Shown in pieces: positions 1 through 8,339 of a stretch of DNA of 21,221 nt. The stretch covers positions 1 to 21,221 of the forward strand of contig JALHUC010000002.1 of the NCBI GenBank assembly GCA_022865845.1. Reading direction: 5' to 3'. Below the pieces are notes generated by a model, which was not told where the DNA came from, searched no databases, and worked only from the letters and a program-made list of their open reading frames with translations. A program made the position numbers and the translations under genes. Within the stretch, counting starts at the first letter, position 1. The number at the start of each line of letters is the position of its first letter. This stretch comes from a bacterium. Its GTDB lineage: Bacteria; BMS3Abin14.

Positions 1-20
1 AGTTCGGGGGAGGCTGTAGA

Positions 21-527
21 ATGTTGGAAAAGTTGACCAGTAGCGCGTCTGCAGCAGTGGAGAGCCCCGGTCCTGATCCGAAGATCGACCTGCGAGTCGC
101 GTCAGGAGCAGCCGAAATAGAGGCACACTTTAAGATACGCAGACAGGTTTTTGTGGAGGAGCACGGTCTTTTCGAAGGTACGGACCGTGACACCCATGAC
201 GACGAAGGGATCCATATCGTCGCCTGCCTGAGCGGGAAGATCGTTGGTGCCGTCAGGTGCTATCCGGAAGGTGAAGGAGTCTGGTACGGAGGGCGACTTG
301 CAGTCCATCCTGATTTCAGGAAATACGATCTGGGTGCCCGTCTTGTCCGGAAGGCTGTCGAAACCATGGAAGGCACTGCCGGTGTCACTCGTTTCCTTGC
401 CAATATTCAGATTCAGAATGTACGATTCTTCAAGAGGCTGGGATGGATCAGGATCGGCGAGCTTTTCCTGTACCGGGGAGTGCGTCACCAGGTCATGGAG
501 AAGGTCCTTGGCCGGTGTGCTGAATGA
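21..527 (+). CDS. GNAT N-acetyltransferase, MSMEG_0567 N-terminal / Sll0786-like family
   Basis: A 168-residue GNAT-fold protein expected to move an acyl group from acyl-CoA to an unidentified amine in the cytoplasm. Residues 38-60 (RRQVFVEEHGLFEGTDRD) and 125-142 (FLANIQIQNVRFFKRLGW) are the pattern I recognise from the nitrogen-starvation acetyltransferases of the Nit1 cluster (MSMEG_0567 N-terminal domain, Sll0786). Motif A lies at 90-109 (GGRLAVHPDFR, then KYDLGA). The usual Gly-rich pyrophosphate loop is weakened here, with only the second Gly kept, so CoA binding may be atypical. About 20 N-terminal residues precede the fold. The start has a GGAGG at 9-13, spaced 7 bases. The stop overlaps the OsmC start by 4 bases (ATGA), so the two are translationally coupled. 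An AIR-synthase-like gene, the usual partner of this family, lies eight genes downstream. Family assignment is good; the substrate is unknown. Confidence 0.88.
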   Translation: MLEKLTSSASAAVESPGPDPKIDLRVASGAAEIEAHFKIRRQVFVEEHGLFEGTDRDTHDDEGIHIVACLSGKIVGAVRCYPEGEGVWYGGRLAVHPDFRKYDLGARLVRKAVETMEGTAGVTRFLANIQIQNVRFFKRLGWIRIGELFLYRGVRHQVMEKVLGRCAE

Positions 528-919
528 AGGTCCAAGCAAGGTTCCTGGAAAACTACAAGTTCGAGTTAACCTCCGGAGAGTCTTCTATCATTTCCGACCA
601 GTCCCCGAAATACGGGGGCGACGGTGCCGGGCCCATGCCCAGCGAACTCTTCCTCTGGGCTATTGCCTCATGCATGGGTCAGGCCATCGTTCATATCAGT
701 GGGAAACTCCATGAGGAGATAGGCGAGCTGAGGCTGACCGTCGAGGGGATGAAACACCCCGAGGAGTTTAGATATTCCAGGATAATCATCAGAGTCCAGG
801 GCGATTGCCAGGGAGACCGTCTCAGGGAGATAGTAACAATAGCGAGCACTCACTGCTTCATCTCTAATTCTCTCAGGGATGACATCGAAATCGAGATAAA
901 GACAGGTATCGACACATGA
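524..919 (+). CDS. OsmC-like protein
   Basis: A 131-residue OsmC/Ohr-fold protein. The family reduces organic hydroperoxides or reacts with persulfides through two cysteines, and works as a cytoplasmic dimer. Both expected cysteines are present: C50 in the SELFLWAIASCMG segment on the central helix, and C111 in the STHCFISNSL segment. The length is close to the YhfA/OsmC family norm. It starts on the ATGA shared with the acetyltransferase stop, and its own stop (ATGA, 916-919) is shared with the next gene, so it is embedded in the operon and not a stray stress gene. That suggests it serves the pathway, for example by protecting thiols or removing a reactive by-product of the flavoenzyme, but this is inference. 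Whether it is OsmC, Ohr or the sulfur-handling YhfA branch cannot be decided from motifs alone. Confidence 0.88.
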   Translation: MKVQARFLENYKFELTSGESSIISDQSPKYGGDGAGPMPSELFLWAIASCMGQAIVHISGKLHEEIGELRLTVEGMKHPEEFRYSRIIIRVQGDCQGDRLREIVTIASTHCFISNSLRDDIEIEIKTGIDT

Positions 920-2319
920 CGGATCTCAACCAGGAAGTGAAGGTTGTTAACATCGGTTTGGAGGGTTTCTCCGACGAGCTGCGGTCCCTGGACGTTCCGG
1001 TTGTCCAGGTCCAGTGGCAGCCTCCCGCGGGCGGGGACAAGAGGCTCATCGGCGCTCTGGCCCGGCTCAGCGGCAGGAAATACGACAGGGCCAACGAGCT
1101 TACGGTGGCAAGGATGCTAAGAAGCCGTCCCATCTGGGTGGACGTGGACAGTGCCGGGAAGGTTATTCCTGGAATGCAGCCGAACCATATCCTGCATTCC
1201 GGCCCTCCAATCTCCTTCGAGGAGATGTGCGACCCGCAACAAAGGGCGGTGGAGGGTGCGGCAGTTTTCGAAGGGTGGGTTAAAAACAAGGCACAACTGA
1301 GAAAAAAGCTGCACAGTGGTGAACTGGTGCTCGCGCCCAACTACATCCTCAACAGCGTCGGACCAATGTGCGGGGTCATCACCCCGTCCATGGCAGTGAT
1401 CGAAACCCGGAACGCGGCTTTTCGGAACAGGTCATGGTCCACCTTCAACGAAGGCAAAGGGAACGTCCTCTGGATGGGGACCTACGATGACGGGACCATC
1501 GAAAGGCTGAAGTGGATGGCCACCGTCCTTGGCCCCGGGCTGAAGGAGGCCCTGAAGCACAGTAAGGGCGGGATCGACCTGTTCGGCATCCTTTCAGAGG
1601 GCACACAGATGGGAGACGAGGCCCACGCCCGGAGCGCCGCGTGCAGCTCCCTGCTGCTCCAGCGTCTCTACCCGCTGCTCCTGAAGACAAGCCTGGACAA
1701 GAAGACGATCCTGGAGATCGTGGAATTCATCATCAGCAACAACCATTTTTTCCTCAACCTGACCCTCACCGCCTGCAAGGTGACGGCCGATGCGGCCCAC
1801 GGGGTCAAGAATTCCACAATCGTTACGGGTATGAGCAGGAACGGCGTGGATTTCGCTCTCAGGGTGGGCGGTGCTGCCGACAAGTGGTTCATCTCCGGGA
1901 CCGCCCCCATGGACGAAGCCATATACTATTCAGGCTACTCCCTCGAGGATGCGGCCGGTGACATCGGCGACAGCGCCATCATCGAGACCGTGGGCCTGGG
2001 AGGGATGGTCATAGGGGCTGCCCCCACCATCAGTTCCTTCGTCGGTGGGACCATGAAGGACTCCCTGCAGGCCATGAAGTCGATGAAGAGCATATGCCAG
2101 GGAGTGAACCCGAAATTCGCGCCGGCGGCAGTGGACTTCATGTCAGCCCCTGTCGGCATAGACATCCGCAAGGTCATCAAAACCGGGGTCACGCCTATTA
2201 TCGACACCGGAGTTATCCACAAATCCTCCGGGATCGGCCAGATCGGCGCCGGTATCGCCAGGGCGCCCATGGGAGTGTTTGTCAAAGCCCTTAACTACAT
2301 GGAGAAAAACAGTGAATAA
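916..2319 (+). CDS. allG: DUF1116 protein, AllG/YlbE-like oxamate carbamoyltransferase subunit
   Basis: A 467-residue member of the DUF1116 family (E. coli YlbE, renamed AllG; about 420 residues there). In E. coli it acts with FdrA (AllF) and YlbF (AllH) in oxamate carbamoyltransferase (oxalurate + phosphate giving oxamate + carbamoyl phosphate). Recognition rests on the N-terminal DVPVVQVQWQPPAGGD segment, the central SVGPMCGVITPSMAV and DEAHARSAACSSLLL segments, the late APMGVFVKALNYME ending, and above all on the neighbours: carbamate kinase, FdrA and DUF2877 all follow. No signal peptide or membrane segment is evident. The start overlaps the OsmC stop (ATGA). The 3' end overlaps the carbamate kinase start by 8 bases. 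Substrate identity is inferred from E. coli; other ureido acids are possible. Confidence 0.9.
   Translation: MTDLNQEVKVVNIGLEGFSDELRSLDVPVVQVQWQPPAGGDKRLIGALARLSGRKYDRANELTVARMLRSRPIWVDVDSAGKVIPGMQPNHILHSGPPISFEEMCDPQQRAVEGAAVFEGWVKNKAQLRKKLHSGELVLAPNYILNSVGPMCGVITPSMAVIETRNAAFRNRSWSTFNEGKGNVLWMGTYDDGTIERLKWMATVLGPGLKEALKHSKGGIDLFGILSEGTQMGDEAHARSAACSSLLLQRLYPLLLKTSLDKKTILEIVEFIISNNHFFLNLTLTACKVTADAAHGVKNSTIVTGMSRNGVDFALRVGGAADKWFISGTAPMDEAIYYSGYSLEDAAGDIGDSAIIETVGLGGMVIGAAPTISSFVGGTMKDSLQAMKSMKSICQGVNPKFAPAAVDFMSAPVGIDIRKVIKTGVTPIIDTGVIHKSSGIGQIGAGIARAPMGVFVKALNYMEKNSE
2301..2304 (+). promoter_or_regulatory. Ribosome binding site fixing the carbamate kinase GTG start
   Basis: GGAG at 2301-2304 lies 7 bases before GTG at 2312. 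The open frame extends upstream to an ATG at 2279, but only the GTG gives a normal carbamate kinase N-terminus (VNKPVAVVAFGGNA) and has a Shine-Dalgarno at proper spacing. The site sits inside the last codons of the DUF1116 gene, implying coupled translation. Confidence 0.7.
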
Positions 2320-3262
2320 ACCGGTTGCAGTAGTAGCTTTCGGCGGAAACGCTATTTTGAATTCCAACGAGGACATGTCCTTCGAGACCCAACTGAAGAA
2401 CGCCCAGGAGACCTGCCGCCAGCTGCTGGCTATCCTGCACAAGAGGTACGAAATGGTCTTAGTGCACGGCAACGGTCCCCAGATCGGGAACCTGCTCTTA
2501 CAGTTTGAGAACGCGCGGGACCTCCTTCCCGTGCCCCCCCTCGACATGGCCGTCGCGTCGTCCCAGGGTCTCCTGGGGCACATGCTTCTCATCAGTATGC
2601 GCACGGTGCTGGAAGAAGAACGCCTCCAGAAGGAGGTGACCGCCATCCTCACCCAGGTGGTCGTGGACGAGAACGATCCCGCCTACCTGAAGCCCACCAA
2701 ACCCGTGGGGCCCTTCTACACCATGGAGCGAGCTGAGGAACTGAGGAGGGAGAAAGGGTGGCACATAGTGGAGGATTCCAATCGGGGTTTTAGGAGGGTG
2801 GTCTTTTCACCCCGCCCGAGGAAAATCCTCGCCCTCAACACCATCAAGCAGCTCCTCGAAGCTGGAACGATTGTCATCGCCTGCGGCGGCGGGGGGATCC
2901 CCGTGAACTACAAGACGGGGCAAGTCATAGGAACCGAGGGTGTCATCGACAAGGACTTCACCGCCTCCCTCCTGGCATACAACCTCAACGCCGAGCTTTT
3001 CATGATCCTGACCGGGGTTGATACTGTCAGCGTAGATTTCGGGAAATCCACACAAAGGTCGGTTGCCGAAATGACGGTGACGGAGGCCAAAGGGTGGCTG
3101 GAAGAAGGGCAGTTCCCCGCCGGCAGCATGGGTCCCAAGATCGCGGCCGCGGTGGAGTTCATCGAAAGGGGCGGCAAAGAGGTTATCATCGCCGGTACGA
3201 GGAATGTGGTGGAGGCCCTGAACCATGGCAAGTGCACCAGGATAATCGCCGATAAACAGTAA
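2312..3262 (+). CDS. arcC: Carbamate kinase (catabolic, AllK/ArcC-like)
   Basis: Carbamate kinase of about 316 residues, the usual family length. In this direction it converts carbamoyl phosphate + ADP to ATP, ammonia and CO2, so it is the energy-yielding step after the carbamoyltransferase. Visible family motifs with the GTG start as residue 1: AFGGNA at 9-14, VHGNGPQIGN at 51-60, SQGLLGH at 84-90, the ACGGGGIPV loop, DKDFTASLLA, TGVDTVSVDFGK, and the GSMGPKIAAAVEFIE C-terminal segment that binds nucleotide and phosphate. GTG is chosen over an ATG 33 bases upstream because of the ribosome binding site and because the extra residues are not family-like. It overlaps the DUF1116 gene by 8 bases and is followed after 22 bases by fdrA. 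E. coli has the same association (ybcF/allK beside fdrA-ylbE-ylbF). Confidence 0.96.
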   Translation: MNKPVAVVAFGGNAILNSNEDMSFETQLKNAQETCRQLLAILHKRYEMVLVHGNGPQIGNLLLQFENARDLLPVPPLDMAVASSQGLLGHMLLISMRTVLEEERLQKEVTAILTQVVVDENDPAYLKPTKPVGPFYTMERAEELRREKGWHIVEDSNRGFRRVVFSPRPRKILALNTIKQLLEAGTIVIACGGGGIPVNYKTGQVIGTEGVIDKDFTASLLAYNLNAELFMILTGVDTVSVDFGKSTQRSVAEMTVTEAKGWLEEGQFPAGSMGPKIAAAVEFIERGGKEVIIAGTRNVVEALNHGKCTRIIADKQ

Positions 3263-3284
3263 CACCTTCATCAGGGGCTAGCCC

Positions 3285-4784
3285 ATGTCATTCAAAACAA
3301 CCGTAAGAAAAAACCAGTACCATGATTCCGTCCGCCTGATGAACATCTCCAGGGAGGCCAGCTCTCTGGAAGGCGTGAGCAGGGTCCTGGCTCTCCTTGG
3401 AACGGAAGGCAACAAAAAGATCCTGAGAGACCTGGGATTCGCAGACGAAGCGGTGGAGGCCTCTACCCCCAGCGACTTAATCATCTGCGTGGAGGCTGGC
3501 AGTGATGGCGGTTTCGAAGCCGCTGTGCAGGAGGTGGATCGACTGCTGAACGAGGCCTCACACGCCTCATCGGAGCAGATGCCCGCCCAATCCCTCGACG
3601 AGGCCGTTCAGGAGATGCCCGACGCCAACTTCGCCCTTGTCTCCATCCCCGGAGAGTTCGCCAGGCTCGAGGTGACGGAAGCCCTGGAGAGGGGGCTGAA
3701 CGTAATGCTCTTTTCCGACAACGTCTCCATCGAGGACGAACTGTTCCTCAAGGATCTGGCCCTCAGCAAGGGCCTGCTCATGATGGGCCCCGACTGCGGG
3801 ACCGCCATAATCAACGGGGTGCCGCTCGCCTTCGCCAACGTGGTGCCCAGAGGGGGAATAGGGATCGTCGGAGCCTCCGGAACAGGCATCCAGGAGATCA
3901 CCTGCCTCATCGACAGAATGGGCGGAGGAGTTTCCCACGCCATCGGGGTGGGTGGTAGGGATCTGAGCGAGAAGATAGGCGGCAGAATGATGGTATCTGC
4001 CATCAGGATGCTTGGGGAGGATCCGGCCACTAAATCCTTGATCCTGATCTCCAAACCGGGAGCACCTGACTCAACCAGGAGGGTTCTCAGAGAGGCGCGT
4101 AAAACTGGCCTTCCCACGGTGGTCTGTCTCCTGGGGAAGGGTGAACTGCCCAGGGGAGGAAGGAGCCTCACCTTCGTGAAGTCCCTGGAGGAGGCAGCGC
4201 TGGCCGCCATGGGGGAAAAAACCTTTGCCGAACCCCGTTCCGAGGAACTGACCCGGCGTATCCGTGAGATGCCTGCCGGCAGGAAATATTTGCGCGGACT
4301 CTTTTCAGGGGGCACGCTCTGCTACGAGGCCCTTCTGCTCATGGATGGGGCCATGAAGGTCAAGTCCAATATTGGCTTTGGAGGAAGATTCAGCGGTAAA
4401 GCGACCTACAAGGGGCACTACTGTTTAGATCTGGGGAGCGACGAGTTTACTCAGGGACGGCCCCACCCCATGATCGATTCAACGCTGCGGCAGGAATACC
4501 TTGTGGATGCCTATCGGGATCCGAGCAGCAGGGTCATTCTCCTGGATGTGGTGCTGGGGTACGGTTCCACTGCTGACCCCGCAGGTGACATGGCGACCGC
4601 ACTGGTCGAGGCCAGGAAAACAGTGGCGGGGGACGGCCCCATCGTCCTGGCTCACGTTTGCGGCACCGAGGGGGATCCTCAGTCCATGGAGCTGCAGGAA
4701 GCTAAATTGAGGGAGGCAGGTGTGTTCCTCTTCCCAACCAACGCTGAAGCGGTTCGCGCCGCCCTGGACGCTTTTCAGGTTTAA
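3285..4784 (+). CDS. fdrA: FdrA (AllF), succinyl-CoA-ligase-like subunit of oxamate carbamoyltransferase
   Basis: A 499-residue FdrA-family protein, built like a succinyl-CoA synthetase alpha/beta fusion but dedicated to carbamoyl transfer in E. coli (AllF). Motifs seen: NVMLFSDNVSIEDE at 139-152, MGPDCGTA at 167-174, the Rossmann-like IGIVGASGTGIQE at 192-204, GVGGRDLSEKIGG at 221-233, and LILISKPGAP at 252-261. The C-terminal half carries a VILLDVVLGYG and VLAHVCGTEGDPQ pattern typical of the second CoA-ligase-like domain. It is slightly shorter than E. coli FdrA (about 555), mostly at the ends. AGGGG at 3273-3277 lies 7 bases before the ATG. Together with the DUF1116 and DUF2877 proteins it should form the oxalurate-cleaving complex; the substrate is inferred from E. 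coli. Confidence 0.93.
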   Translation: MSFKTTVRKNQYHDSVRLMNISREASSLEGVSRVLALLGTEGNKKILRDLGFADEAVEASTPSDLIICVEAGSDGGFEAAVQEVDRLLNEASHASSEQMPAQSLDEAVQEMPDANFALVSIPGEFARLEVTEALERGLNVMLFSDNVSIEDELFLKDLALSKGLLMMGPDCGTAIINGVPLAFANVVPRGGIGIVGASGTGIQEITCLIDRMGGGVSHAIGVGGRDLSEKIGGRMMVSAIRMLGEDPATKSLILISKPGAPDSTRRVLREARKTGLPTVVCLLGKGELPRGGRSLTFVKSLEEAALAAMGEKTFAEPRSEELTRRIREMPAGRKYLRGLFSGGTLCYEALLLMDGAMKVKSNIGFGGRFSGKATYKGHYCLDLGSDEFTQGRPHPMIDSTLRQEYLVDAYRDPSSRVILLDVVLGYGSTADPAGDMATALVEARKTVAGDGPIVLAHVCGTEGDPQSMELQEAKLREAGVFLFPTNAEAVRAALDAFQV

Positions 4785-4845
4785 GCGTCCCTTGCCGTGG
4801 AGCTGATCCGGCACACCGGCATATTCAAGGAAAACAGGAGGAAGA

Positions 4846-6294
4846 ATGAACCAGAAGGCCCGCGAACGTCTGGAGGAAAGCCTCGGGAATAAGGTTTCTT
4901 TCGATAAACAAATCCTCGCAGCCTATGACCATGACATAGGCGAAATGCCGGCCCTGGTCATGTCCATGGTCGACAACACCCCGGAGGCAGTGGTTGCCGC
5001 CGATACTGTGGATGACGTTCGGAACTGCCTTAACGCGGCTCGCGAGTTAGGGATCCCGGTGACCCCCAGGGGCCAGGCCAGTTCGGGGTATGGCGGAGCG
5101 ATCCCCACCAGGGGAGGCATCGTCCTGGACATGACCGGCATGAACCGCGTCATCAGTATGGACAAGGATAACCTTACCGTTGATGTGGAGCCGGGGGCGG
5201 TGTGGGATGAGCTGTCCCGGCAGCTCAACAAGTCTGGCATGGACAACTGTATTGTCCCCACCAGCGCCCCTTCTTCCACCGTGGGTGGATGGTTCGCCAT
5301 GGGCGGGGTGGGGCTGGGCAGCCTGGCCTACGGAAGCATCAGGGACGTAGTGCAGGAGATAGATGTGGTGGCCCTGGAGGGCGAAGTTGCGACCTTGTCC
5401 GGAGAGGAAATGGACCTGCACTACCAGACGTGCGGCATCCTCGGCGTCGTAACCAGGCTCCGTCTGACTTGCCGTATCGCCGAAGAGATGCGCCCCTTCG
5501 CCGTCGCCCTTTCGGACGCCGCTGCTGTGCAGGCGTTCTCCCAGGCGGCTTGCGAAGAACTGACACCATATGCCATCTCGGTCCACTCCCCGGGATATGT
5601 CGGGATGAGGAAGGAAATGGGTGAGGATGAGGCGGTGCCGGGGGACTCCTTCCTGGTGATAATTGCCATCCCCGTCGGGTCCTCCGACGAGGGCGCCCTG
5701 AGGAGGGTGGCCGTGGCTCACGGCGGAGAGGTCCTGGCTGATGAGATCGCTCATCACTCCTGGAACGACCGTTTCTATCCCATGCGCATCAAGAAGCTGG
5801 GACCGTCGATCCTGGTGGGCGAGTTCTACCTTCCCCTGGACAGCTTCAGCAGTGTGGTGGAGGAGATCCAGACAGATCTCCAAAGGGACCTGCTGGGAAT
5901 GGAGATCTTTGTCCTGAAGGGCGGACGGGTTGCTGTCCTGGTTTACATACTGGACGATGCTGGCAGCTTCTTTTACCAGTTCCGTATGGCCAAAGCCCTC
6001 AGGCCCGTTCGGGCCGCGGAACGCGGCGGTGGTTCCCTTTACACTGCCGGCCTGTGGTTTGCGTCCCGCTCGCGGGAGATACTGGGCTCGAAGAAGTACG
6101 ATGCGGTGACACGCCGCAAGAAGGTCGTCGATCCCAAAGGACTTCTCAATCCGGGGAAGATCGTTTCTCCCAGGGTGAGGTTCCTGCCTTTATTTGATGT
6201 CAGCACCATGGTGGATCTTTCGTCAAGACTTGCGTCTCCGTTAGCGAAGCTCCTCATCTACAAACGGCCTCACAGGGAAAGGGTGGAAAGCTAA
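4846..6294 (+). CDS. GlcD-like FAD-binding 2-hydroxyacid oxidoreductase subunit
   Basis: A 482-residue FAD-linked oxidase of the GlcD / D-lactate dehydrogenase type. The PCMH FAD-binding domain spans roughly 45-220, with the pyrophosphate loop TPRGQASSGYGGA at 73-85, GIVLDMTGMNRV at 91-102, the VEPGAVWDEL strand-helix at 114-123, and the SSTVGGWFAMGGVGLGSLAYGS segment at about 143-164. The C-terminus ends in the family signature for the FAD cap (DAVTRRKKVVDPKGLLNPGKIV). AGGAGG lies just upstream of the ATG. The Fe-S partner starts 1 base after the stop (TAA, one base, ATG). Family members oxidise glycolate, D-lactate or other 2-hydroxy acids. In this operon, ureidoglycolate is the attractive substrate (inference), giving oxalurate for the FdrA complex. 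Membrane or quinone coupling would go through the partner. Confidence 0.92.
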   Translation: MNQKARERLEESLGNKVSFDKQILAAYDHDIGEMPALVMSMVDNTPEAVVAADTVDDVRNCLNAARELGIPVTPRGQASSGYGGAIPTRGGIVLDMTGMNRVISMDKDNLTVDVEPGAVWDELSRQLNKSGMDNCIVPTSAPSSTVGGWFAMGGVGLGSLAYGSIRDVVQEIDVVALEGEVATLSGEEMDLHYQTCGILGVVTRLRLTCRIAEEMRPFAVALSDAAAVQAFSQAACEELTPYAISVHSPGYVGMRKEMGEDEAVPGDSFLVIIAIPVGSSDEGALRRVAVAHGGEVLADEIAHHSWNDRFYPMRIKKLGPSILVGEFYLPLDSFSSVVEEIQTDLQRDLLGMEIFVLKGGRVAVLVYILDDAGSFFYQFRMAKALRPVRAAERGGGSLYTAGLWFASRSREILGSKKYDAVTRRKKVVDPKGLLNPGKIVSPRVRFLPLFDVSTMVDLSSRLASPLAKLLIYKRPHRERVES

Positions 6295-6295
6295 G

Positions 6296-7477
6296 ATGGG
6301 AAATAATAGGGCTGGATCTTCCGGAAAGACCAACATAACCGGCGACCTATCGTATTCCGTTGATACCTGTGCCAGGTGCGGGTTCTGCAAGCCGGTGTGC
6401 ACCACTTATCCCTTCGGGAACGGGTTCGAGGCTTTCTCGCCCCGTGCCAAGGTGCACTACATCAAACAGGTACTGGAGGGCAAACAGAAGCTGACCCCCG
6501 AGTGGGTGGATCGCCTCTACCAGTGCACCACATGCGAGAGGTGCGTGGAGAACTGCCAGACCGAGATATCCCTTGTCCACCTCTGGGAGGCGCTCAGGGC
6601 CGAGACGGTGCGGCAGGGGATAGGTCCCATGCCTATGCACGCCAAGATGCGTGAGGCTGTGGATGAGTACAACAATCCCTACGGCGAACCAAAAGAGGAG
6701 CGGAATAAATGGATGCAGCCCGATCACAGCCCCACAGAGGGGGCCGAACTCCTTGTTTTTGGAGGCTGCACAGGCTCCTACCGGATGACGGCCATGCTCA
6801 GGACCGGGGTCACAATCCTTCAGCGAATGGGCATACCCTACGCCTACGCGGGGCCGAATGAGATGTGCTGCGGGAGTCCCATTCTCCGGACGGGACAGCT
6901 TGAATCGGCCAGCCGCCTCATCGGCACCAACCTGGACCTTTTCGAGGAAATGGGTATCAAGGAGATCGTCTCACCATGCAGTGGTTGTTCCAAGACTATT
7001 AAGCATGACTATCCGAAATGGGCTGAAAAACTCAACAAGAATTGGTCGGGCAAGGTCCAGCACTTTTCTGAGCTATACGTCGAACTGCTTCGTGACGGAA
7101 GGATAAAGCCCACCAGGAGGATCGAGAAAACGGTCACTTATCACGACCCTTGCCACCTGGGGCGGGCACAGAGGATCTTCGACGAACCAAGGGAGATCCT
7201 CAGGGCCATCCCCGGTCTCAAGCTGGTGGAGATGGAGTTTAATGCTGAAAACGCCCGGTGTTGTGGCGCCGGGGGCGGTGTCAAAGGTCACTATCCTGAG
7301 ATGGCGGCGCAGATTGCGGACAAGAGGGTCCTGGAGGCTGTGGAAACAGGTGCGGATTTACTCGTTACGATGTGTCCCTTCTGCCAGGCGAGCTTCACCC
7401 AGTCTATTGATAAGCTGGGCGTGAATATTGAACTCATCGGTGTAGAGGAACTGCTCCTCCAGTCCGTGGAGGGTTGA
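6296..7477 (+). CDS. GlcF/HdrD-like iron-sulfur (4Fe-4S, double CCG domain) protein
   Basis: A 393-residue electron-transfer partner of the preceding flavoprotein. Two ferredoxin-type clusters are visible: C25xxC28xxC31xxxC35 and C77xxC80xxC83xxxC87. Two CCG domains follow, the first with GGC (156-158), CCGSP (191-195) and CSGC (228-231), the second with HDPCHLG (283-289), CCGAGGG (322-328) and CPFC (360-363). In GlcF, LldE and HdrB/D relatives these bind Fe-S clusters and hand electrons to quinone or another carrier. No transmembrane helix is seen, so it is probably peripheral. It is separated by a single base from both the FAD gene and the DUF2877 gene, so the redox pair is inserted inside the carbamoyltransferase set. 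It could alternatively feed an HdrD-like thiol/disulfide acceptor. Confidence 0.94.
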   Translation: MGNNRAGSSGKTNITGDLSYSVDTCARCGFCKPVCTTYPFGNGFEAFSPRAKVHYIKQVLEGKQKLTPEWVDRLYQCTTCERCVENCQTEISLVHLWEALRAETVRQGIGPMPMHAKMREAVDEYNNPYGEPKEERNKWMQPDHSPTEGAELLVFGGCTGSYRMTAMLRTGVTILQRMGIPYAYAGPNEMCCGSPILRTGQLESASRLIGTNLDLFEEMGIKEIVSPCSGCSKTIKHDYPKWAEKLNKNWSGKVQHFSELYVELLRDGRIKPTRRIEKTVTYHDPCHLGRAQRIFDEPREILRAIPGLKLVEMEFNAENARCCGAGGGVKGHYPEMAAQIADKRVLEAVETGADLLVTMCPFCQASFTQSIDKLGVNIELIGVEELLLQSVEG

Positions 7478-7478
7478 G

Positions 7479-8339
7479 ATGGAAACAGGTTCCATCGGAT
7501 GCGCCGTCTACGAAGCGGCGAAATCAGGAATTGAGGGGAAGGTAACCTCCGTTTTTGAGCGCTCCGCTCACCTCGAGTCCGGGGCGATGATAATCACCCT
7601 CGGCGGCCTCGACCTGCCCGCCCACCCCTTCACCATCCGCTGTCCCAACCCGCCCGGAAGGTTGCGCTCTGGACAGGAGTTCATGCTGGGGGAGGGGACC
7701 CTTTCCATGCCGGGTTCCTGCGTTCTGGAAGTCCGGGATTACGAAGTCTTCAGTCCTGCCATGAAGGTCGAGACAATGGCCGGAACCCAGGAGATGCTCC
7801 GTGCCCTTCAGGCTGCAAGGATCGTTGTCGCCACCACCTCCTTCAGGGATGGTTTTCACTCTTTCGTCATGGGAGGGCCCATGCACGGTATGATAACCCA
7901 GGCAGTCCTTCCCCTCATCCAGCGGATGGGGGATGCCCTTTGCGACAGGGATTGGGAGGGGATGGTTTCAGTGGGGACTGACCTTGGCGGGGTGGGCGAG
8001 GGCCTGACCCCTTCCGGGGACGACTACCTGGTGGGGCTCACGGCTGCACTCCATTTTCATCGTGCCAGCGGAGGAATCGGGCCCGACGCGCGCCATCTCG
8101 AAGCCCTGGCGGAGAGGGCCGCAGAACGTACGTCGCCTTTCTCCGGCCAGAACATCAGAGCCGCCGCCGGCGGCTGGGTTGCCGATGTGGTTGCCCAATG
8201 GCTCACTTCCCTTCATCTGGGCGACTTCGAGGGGGTGAAGGTGGACACCCGCGCCCTTCTCTCCTTCGGCCACTCGAGCGGTGTGGACACCTTCGCCGGG
8301 ATGGTGATGGGGCTTTCATCCGTCCTGGAGGAGAGATGA
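7479..8339 (+). CDS. allH: DUF2877 protein, AllH/YlbF-like oxamate carbamoyltransferase subunit
   Basis: A 286-residue DUF2877 protein (E. coli YlbF/AllH, about 270 residues). The family signature GEGLTPSGDDYLVG at 173-186 and the C-terminal GHSSGVDTFAGM at 264-275 are clear, and HSFVMGGPMHGMI lies at 127-139. It has no transmembrane segment. With FdrA and the DUF1116 protein it completes the three-subunit oxamate carbamoyltransferase described in E. coli. Here it is separated from fdrA by the FAD/Fe-S pair, an order that differs from the compact fdrA-ylbE-ylbF arrangement. It begins 1 base after the Fe-S gene and ends in an ATGA overlap with the AIR-synthase-like gene, so coupled expression is likely. 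Confidence 0.9.
   Translation: METGSIGCAVYEAAKSGIEGKVTSVFERSAHLESGAMIITLGGLDLPAHPFTIRCPNPPGRLRSGQEFMLGEGTLSMPGSCVLEVRDYEVFSPAMKVETMAGTQEMLRALQAARIVVATTSFRDGFHSFVMGGPMHGMITQAVLPLIQRMGDALCDRDWEGMVSVGTDLGGVGEGLTPSGDDYLVGLTAALHFHRASGGIGPDARHLEALAERAAERTSPFSGQNIRAAAGGWVADVVAQWLTSLHLGDFEGVKVDTRALLSFGHSSGVDTFAGMVMGLSSVLEER

Noticed and set aside
2279..2311. Upstream ATG start for carbamate kinase.
   Set aside because: The added residues are not family-like and the GTG at 2312 has a correctly spaced GGAG.
5047..5883. A 278-codon minus-strand open frame opposite the FAD oxidoreductase gene.
   Set aside because: It is an antisense shadow caused by high GC; the plus-strand protein has a full FAD-binding domain.
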